In this document: one piece after another, positions 60,610 through 64,000 of the stretch | Layout: each line of letters opens with the position of its first letter | Position numbering within the stretch: position 1 is the first letter of the stretch | Assembly (NCBI RefSeq): GCF_007991635.1 | Contig: NZ_BJYS01000036.1 | Span: 1-64,000, forward strand | Source of the DNA: Adhaeribacter aerolatus | Lineage (GTDB): Bacteria > Bacteroidota > Bacteroidia > Cytophagales > Hymenobacteraceae | Reading direction: 5' to 3' | Length of the DNA stretch: 64,000 nucleotides | Notes under the pieces: model-generated | The model's database searches: none | Seen by the model: only the letters and a program-made list of their open reading frames with translations | Told to the model about the DNA's origin: nothing | Made by a program: the position numbers and the translations under genes

Positions 60610-60730
60610 TAAACTTTTTTTATAGAAAAATAGTAGGTGTGCTTTTTTTTGTGTAAGTATTTAACTTACAGCCGGTAGCCCAACCACTACGGTAATGGCA
60701 AACAGTATATTAATTTATTCGATTTCTTTA

Positions 60731-61405
60731 TTACTCCAGTAAATCCGGGCGCCGCTGGCGGGTACGGGCTATTGCCTGCTCAAAGCGCCATTGTTCTACC
60801 TTAGGCGTATCGCCGGAGAGCAGAATATCGGGTACCTTCATGCCTTCATAATCGGCCGGGCGGGTATATACCGGCGGGGCCAGCAAACCATCCTGGAAAG
60901 AGTCGGTCAGGGCCGAAGATTCGTCGTTCAGGACCCCGGGAATCAGGCGAATAATCGCATCCGTCAGAACGGCTGCTCCCAACTCGCCACCCGATAATAC
61001 GTAATCGCCGATGCTTATTTCGTAGGTAATGTATTTCTGCCTTACCCGCTCGTCTACGCCTTTGTAATGGCCGCACAAGATAATTACGTTCTGCAGCAGC
61101 GAAAGCCGGTTGACCAACGGTTGCCGTAAGGTTTCTCCGTCGGGTGTCATGTAAATAACCGCATCGTAAGTGCGCTCAGCCTGTAAGTTGTTGATGCATT
61201 TGGCAATAGGCTCTATCATCATCACCATGCCGGCGCCGCCACCGAAGGCATAATCATCTACCTGGCCGTATTTGTTAATAGCAAACTGGCGAAGGTCGTG
61301 GATGTGGATTTCTACCAACCCTTTGTTCTGGGCCCGCTTTACAATAGAGTGACCCAAAGGGCTAAGGAGTAAATCGGGCTGAACGCTGATGATATCAAAC
61401 CGCAT
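60731..61405 (-). CDS. trmD: tRNA (guanine37-N1)-methyltransferase
   Basis: Methylates G37 next to the anticodon, preventing +1 frameshifting. The start at ATG 61405 gives [13 protein letters not shown], the usual N-terminus, and about 224 residues. The SPOUT trefoil-knot SAM site is [16 protein letters not shown] followed by [16 protein letters not shown], and the active-site loop has [13 protein letters not shown]. All are intact. The start overlaps the rimM stop by 11 bases, so the genes are coupled. The open frame extends to 61441 but without conserved sequence. Part of the rpsP-rimM-trmD-rplS operon. Confidence 0.97.
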   Translation of the reverse strand: MRFDIISVQPDLLLSPLGHSIVKRAQNKGLVEIHIHDLRQFAINKYGQVDDYAFGGGAGMVMMIEPIAKCINNLQAERTYDAVIYMTPDGETLRQPLVNRLSLLQNVIILCGHYKGVDERVRQKYITYEISIGDYVLSGGELGAAVLTDAIIRLIPGVLNDESSALTDSFQDGLLAPPVYTRPADYEGMKVPDILLSGDTPKVEQWRFEQAIARTRQRRPDLLE

Positions 61406-61979
61406 CTTTCTCGTTATCGTCGTCGCGGTCCTCGTCGGCATCCGGACCGGTAGGGTTGGTGTAAATATCTACTAGGCCTTCGGGTAAGTTTACAAAAAGT
61501 TTACGGCCAACTTTATCCGCCCGCAGAATTAATTCGTCCTGCACCGGAATCAGCACTTCCACACCCTGGTAATCCATGGCCATTAAGTCCTGGTAAGGCA
61601 TTTCGTAAATTTCCCGGATGGTACCTAGTTCGCCTAACTGTTCATCTACTACCGTGTACCCAATTACTTCATGAAAGTAAAACTGGTCTTCGTCGAGTTC
61701 GGGTAATTGGTCGAGGGGCAGGTAAAGTGGAACGCTTTTGAGTTTTTCGGCCTCCACAATAGAATCCACATCTTCGAACTTAATAATAATACGGCCGTTG
61801 GGCTGGATTTCGAGGGTATGGATAAAAAAAGGAACCAGCTTTCCGCTTAATTGCAGGAAAACTGATTCCAGTTCTTCGTAATCTTGCGGGTAATCTACAT
61901 CAAAAAATGCAACTACCTGGCCTTTTACACCATGTGTCCTGACGATGTAGCCGAGCTGGTAACAGGCGTCAATATTCAT
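61395..61979 (-). CDS. rimM: Ribosome maturation factor RimM
   Basis: Assists late assembly of the 30S head domain and binds S19. The 194-residue protein has the N-terminal RimM barrel (about 8-95, [18 protein letters not shown]) and a C-terminal PRC-barrel (about 100-180, [22 protein letters not shown] ... [30 protein letters not shown]). It ends with an acidic tail ([13 protein letters not shown]). It follows rpsP by 13 bases and overlaps trmD by 11, consistent with the standard ribosome-modification operon. Start ATG 61979. Confidence 0.96.
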   Translation of the reverse strand: MNIDACYQLGYIVRTHGVKGQVVAFFDVDYPQDYEELESVFLQLSGKLVPFFIHTLEIQPNGRIIIKFEDVDSIVEAEKLKSVPLYLPLDQLPELDEDQFYFHEVIGYTVVDEQLGELGTIREIYEMPYQDLMAMDYQGVEVLIPVQDELILRADKVGRKLFVNLPEGLVDIYTNPTGPDADEDRDDDNEKDAV

Positions 61980-61992
61980 GGCCTAAAATTTA

Positions 61993-62547
61993 TTAAGCTT
62001 GTGCTTCTTCGGCTGGAGCAGCAGCTTCGCCAGCGTTGTCGCCTTCAGTAGCCGGGGCTTCTTCGGCCGGAGCAGCAGCTTTGGCGGCATCTTCAGCGCG
62101 TTTGCGTAAAGCTTCGGCACGGGCAGCATTAACTTTTTGTTCGGCAGCAAACGCAGCTTTAGCAGCATCAGATTGTTTCTGGCTCAGCTGGTCGCGTTTG
62201 CCCTGGATCTTCGCTTCTTTGCCTTCTTTCCACTCGTTAAATTTAGAATCGGCTTGTTCCTGGGTAATAGCACCTTTGGTTACACCAATCTGTAAATGCT
62301 TTTTAAACAAAATACCTTTGTAAGACAACATGGCCTTAACCGTATCAGTTGGCTGGGCACCTTTCATCACCCAATCAAACGCTTTCTGCTCATCAAAGTC
62401 GATAGAAGCAGGGTTGGTGTTTGGGTTGTAAGTACCTAATTTCTGAATAAAGCGACCATCCCGTGGTGATCTGGAGTCAGCTACTACAATATCGTACATA
62501 GCAGCTTTTTTGCGGCCTCTGCGGGCCAGTCTGATTTTAACAGGCAT
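61993..62547 (-). CDS. rpsP: 30S ribosomal protein S16 with C-terminal extension
   Basis: Small-subunit protein needed for 30S assembly. Residues 1 to about 80 are the conserved S16 core (MPVKIRLARRGRKKAAMYDIVVADSRSPRDGRFIQKLGTYNPN). The rest, about 100 residues, is a helical Lys/Ala-rich segment and then a low-complexity Ala/Pro/Glu tail (AEEAPATEGDNAGEAAAPAEE). At 184 residues it is twice the E. coli length; such tails are usual in Bacteroidota. First gene of the rpsP-rimM-trmD-rplS operon. A TACTTTTG box at 62606-62599 (minus strand) may be its promoter, and a GACGGA/TCCGTC hairpin lies in the leader. Confidence 0.97.
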   Translation of the reverse strand: MPVKIRLARRGRKKAAMYDIVVADSRSPRDGRFIQKLGTYNPNTNPASIDFDEQKAFDWVMKGAQPTDTVKAMLSYKGILFKKHLQIGVTKGAITQEQADSKFNEWKEGKEAKIQGKRDQLSQKQSDAAKAAFAAEQKVNAARAEALRKRAEDAAKAAAPAEEAPATEGDNAGEAAAPAEEAQA

Positions 62548-62598
62548 ATTAAATAACGTTTGTTAAGCGACGGAACCCGTCCGTCTTTTTTGAGTCTG

Positions 62599-62606
62599 CA
62601 AAAGTA
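62599..62606 (-). promoter_or_regulatory. Possible -7 box of the rpsP operon
   Basis: On the minus strand TACTTTTG, matching TAnnTTTG, 52 bases before the rpsP ATG. The leader between them holds a short GACGG/CCGTC hairpin. No clear TTTG at -33. Confidence 0.4.
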
Positions 62607-62666
62607 AGAAATATTTCCGAAATAATGAAAACTCTGACTTAATAATATTTAAACCAAGGAGTTAGA

Positions 62667-64000
62667 TTAGTCCGGTATTTTTATTAAACGTAGTTGTGCC
62701 GAATCCTGTAAAGCTTTTTTCTGATTGGCCATAATGTGGCTGTAAGTTAAGTTGTTAAACTCGGCATGGTCTAAGTAAAGCAGCGGCGATAACAACGAGG
62801 GCTCTTTCCAGGATTGCAGCGCCGGTAATTTTTCCAGTTTTTTAAAGTTACGCACGTTGGCCACTTTATAATAATTATCCAGCAGCACATATTCGTAACC
62901 CTGTTTTTTTAAGGCCGGCAATTCTGTTTCCGAAATAATGCTTTTAACCACAATATTGTTTTGGGTAGCCGCCGGGGCTAAACCTATACTAACCGTGGTG
63001 GCAATGCGCGTAATATTTTTGGACTGGAGGTATTGAGCTACCGCCGGGTAAGAAGTCCTGGAATAAGTATAAATGGTTTCCTGTAGTTTCCAGATTTGCG
63101 CGAAGGTACCGGCGGCCAATAAACCAATGATCAGCGAACGGTTGGGAATTAGTTTTTTTAGAACCAGGTAAAAGAGCAAATACAGCAGGCCGTAAATAAA
63201 TGTTAAACCGCGGGGCGCTTTAATCAGCAGGTGCATACCGGCCAATACCGCATAATTTATAAAAAAAAGATATTTATAAATATCCAGGCTGCGCCATGGC
63301 TGTTTAAAAAGCTCCCACTGGTATACTACCGGAAATAAAAAGAGGGCCGGCACCAAAACCGGTAATTCAAAATCCCAGATATACTGCAGGTAAAACAAAA
63401 AATCTGCGTTGAAATAACCGACGCGTTGGGCCGGGTTGGGTGTGAGCGGATTTTTAATATTAAAAACGGCGGCCGTATAAATGTAAAAAGGCAAATTAAC
63501 GAGCAGCGCGACTAACGTAAATAGCACAAAAGGAATGCAAATAATTATGCCGGCAAATACTAAATTTCTGAAGGTTAATACCTTATCCCATACCCATAAC
63601 TCCAGCAAGACAGCTACCGGCAGCAGTAATAAAAATTTATAATTTATGGTTAAGCTTACGGCCAGCAACGCCGCTACTTGTAAAAAAGCTTTCGCATCGT
63701 GGTGCACCAATCGCTGGTAGTATCGCTCCAGCAAAAGCATAAACAGGAACATACTCATCGATTCGGTGGCGAAATTGCGGCCGGTACTCACCGCGAAAAC
63801 CGATAAACCAAATAATAAACCGGTTAGGTGTGCTTCGGGAACTGGAATGGCCAAATGCCGCCGCATAAACCGGATGAGCAGCACCACGGCCCCGATATTG
63901 AAAAGGCTATTTATTAAAATATAGCCCGTTACGCCTTTCAGAAAGGGCGTAAAAAGGCTGTAAAACAAAAAGAAGCCGGGGCTGGCGTGGTGAAAAACGT
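62667..64000 (-). CDS. Multipass membrane protein, glycosyltransferase-39-like (partial)
   Basis: The frame is open to the right edge, so the N-terminus is missing; codons at the edge read FHHASPGFFLFYSLFTPF. At least 444 residues are visible with about nine or ten membrane segments, followed by a soluble C-terminal tail (about 120 residues) predicted to face the periplasm. The HHASPGFF segment and overall design resemble PMT/ArnT-like (GT-C fold) enzymes that transfer sugars from lipid-linked donors. The catalytic Asp region expected near the N-terminus lies outside the window, so the activity is uncertain. Confidence 0.65.
   Translation of the reverse strand, partial: VFHHASPGFFLFYSLFTPFLKGVTGYILINSLFNIGAVVLLIRFMRRHLAIPVPEAHLTGLLFGLSVFAVSTGRNFATESMSMFLFMLLLERYYQRLVHHDAKAFLQVAALLAVSLTINYKFLLLLPVAVLLELWVWDKVLTFRNLVFAGIIICIPFVLFTLVALLVNLPFYIYTAAVFNIKNPLTPNPAQRVGYFNADFLFYLQYIWDFELPVLVPALFLFPVVYQWELFKQPWRSLDIYKYLFFINYAVLAGMHLLIKAPRGLTFIYGLLYLLFYLVLKKLIPNRSLIIGLLAAGTFAQIWKLQETIYTYSRTSYPAVAQYLQSKNITRIATTVSIGLAPAATQNNIVVKSIISETELPALKKQGYEYVLLDNYYKVANVRNFKKLEKLPALQSWKEPSLLSPLLYLDHAEFNNLTYSHIMANQKKALQDSAQLRLIKIPD

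Noticed and set aside
1-64000. tRNA genes, rRNA, CRISPR array, intact insertion sequence or prophage
   Set aside because: Reading the gene-free intervals on both strands gave no T-loop-like GTTCGAATC motifs, no regularly spaced direct repeats, and no transposase, integrase or phage structural genes.

Overview
The window looks like a chromosome segment from a Bacteroidota bacterium of the order Cytophagales, probably Hymenobacteraceae (Adhaeribacter/Pontibacter-like). This is inferred from gene content (a Rho with a long disordered insert, an S16 with an Ala/Glu/Pro tail, a PorT-like barrel, an OmpA with TSP3 repeats, a DsbD fusion, a PyrR-PyrB pair), from Bacteroidota-type promoters (TTTG-N18-TAnnTTTG upstream of pyrR and of the M1 peptidase), and from the general lack of strong Shine-Dalgarno sites. 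Nearly all of it is ordinary housekeeping and envelope sequence. I saw no rRNA, tRNA, CRISPR array, intact insertion sequence or prophage.

Layout. 0-5 kb: two small unknown genes, hemN, msrB, an orphan TcmP-like protein and an SDR oxidoreductase. 5-15 kb: CorC/HlyC membrane protein, DsbD, an exported isoaspartyl peptidase, an unknown 641-aa exported protein, an outer-membrane barrel, a YdjC-type deacetylase and thioredoxin. 15-18 kb: unknown exported protein, a PPOX-type flavin protein and an AlkZ-like winged-helix protein. 18-20.8 kb: an accessory islet with a DJ-1/PfpI protein, a MITE-like inverted repeat, a hicB antitoxin next to a frameshifted hicA, a second large inverted-repeat element, an AT-rich lipoprotein with YD-like repeats and two copies of a palindromic repeat. 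20.8-33.9 kb: dnaE, an MFS exporter, a LysM lytic transglycosylase, an O-methyltransferase/M16 peptidase pair, a GT4 glycosyltransferase and aminopeptidase P. 34-38.6 kb: TolC, OmpA and a 1-kb gene-free stretch with repeats and hairpins. 38.6-51.3 kb: pyrR-pyrB, an unknown exported protein, an EVE protein, a lipoprotein, PolX-GT9, serS, rho, a UbiA prenyltransferase and a methyltransferase. 51.5-64 kb: PBP1A, a TIGR01777 epimerase, a PTPS/QueD-like protein plus FolE, an M1 peptidase plus a pyrophosphatase-like lipoprotein, the rpsP-rimM-trmD-rplS operon, and a truncated multipass membrane protein at the right edge.

Most noteworthy: (1) three DnaA-box-like 9-mers in direct orientation at exact 11-bp steps (29077-29107) beside AT-rich DNA, an origin or DnaA-target candidate; (2) an inorganic-pyrophosphatase fold turned into a lipoprotein with its catalytic residues replaced (56342-57046); (3) a decayed HicAB module between two inverted-repeat elements; (4) several families of short palindromic or inverted repeats, two sharing the core CGGAAGT-ACTTCCG; (5) a PTPS with the type-I CxxxxxHGH spacing overlapping folE, pointing to a tetrahydropterin rather than queuosine role; (6) PyrR whose promoter leaves no room for an attenuator; (7) a PolX with an eroded polymerase site. 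I did not find a convincing wholly new multigene system.
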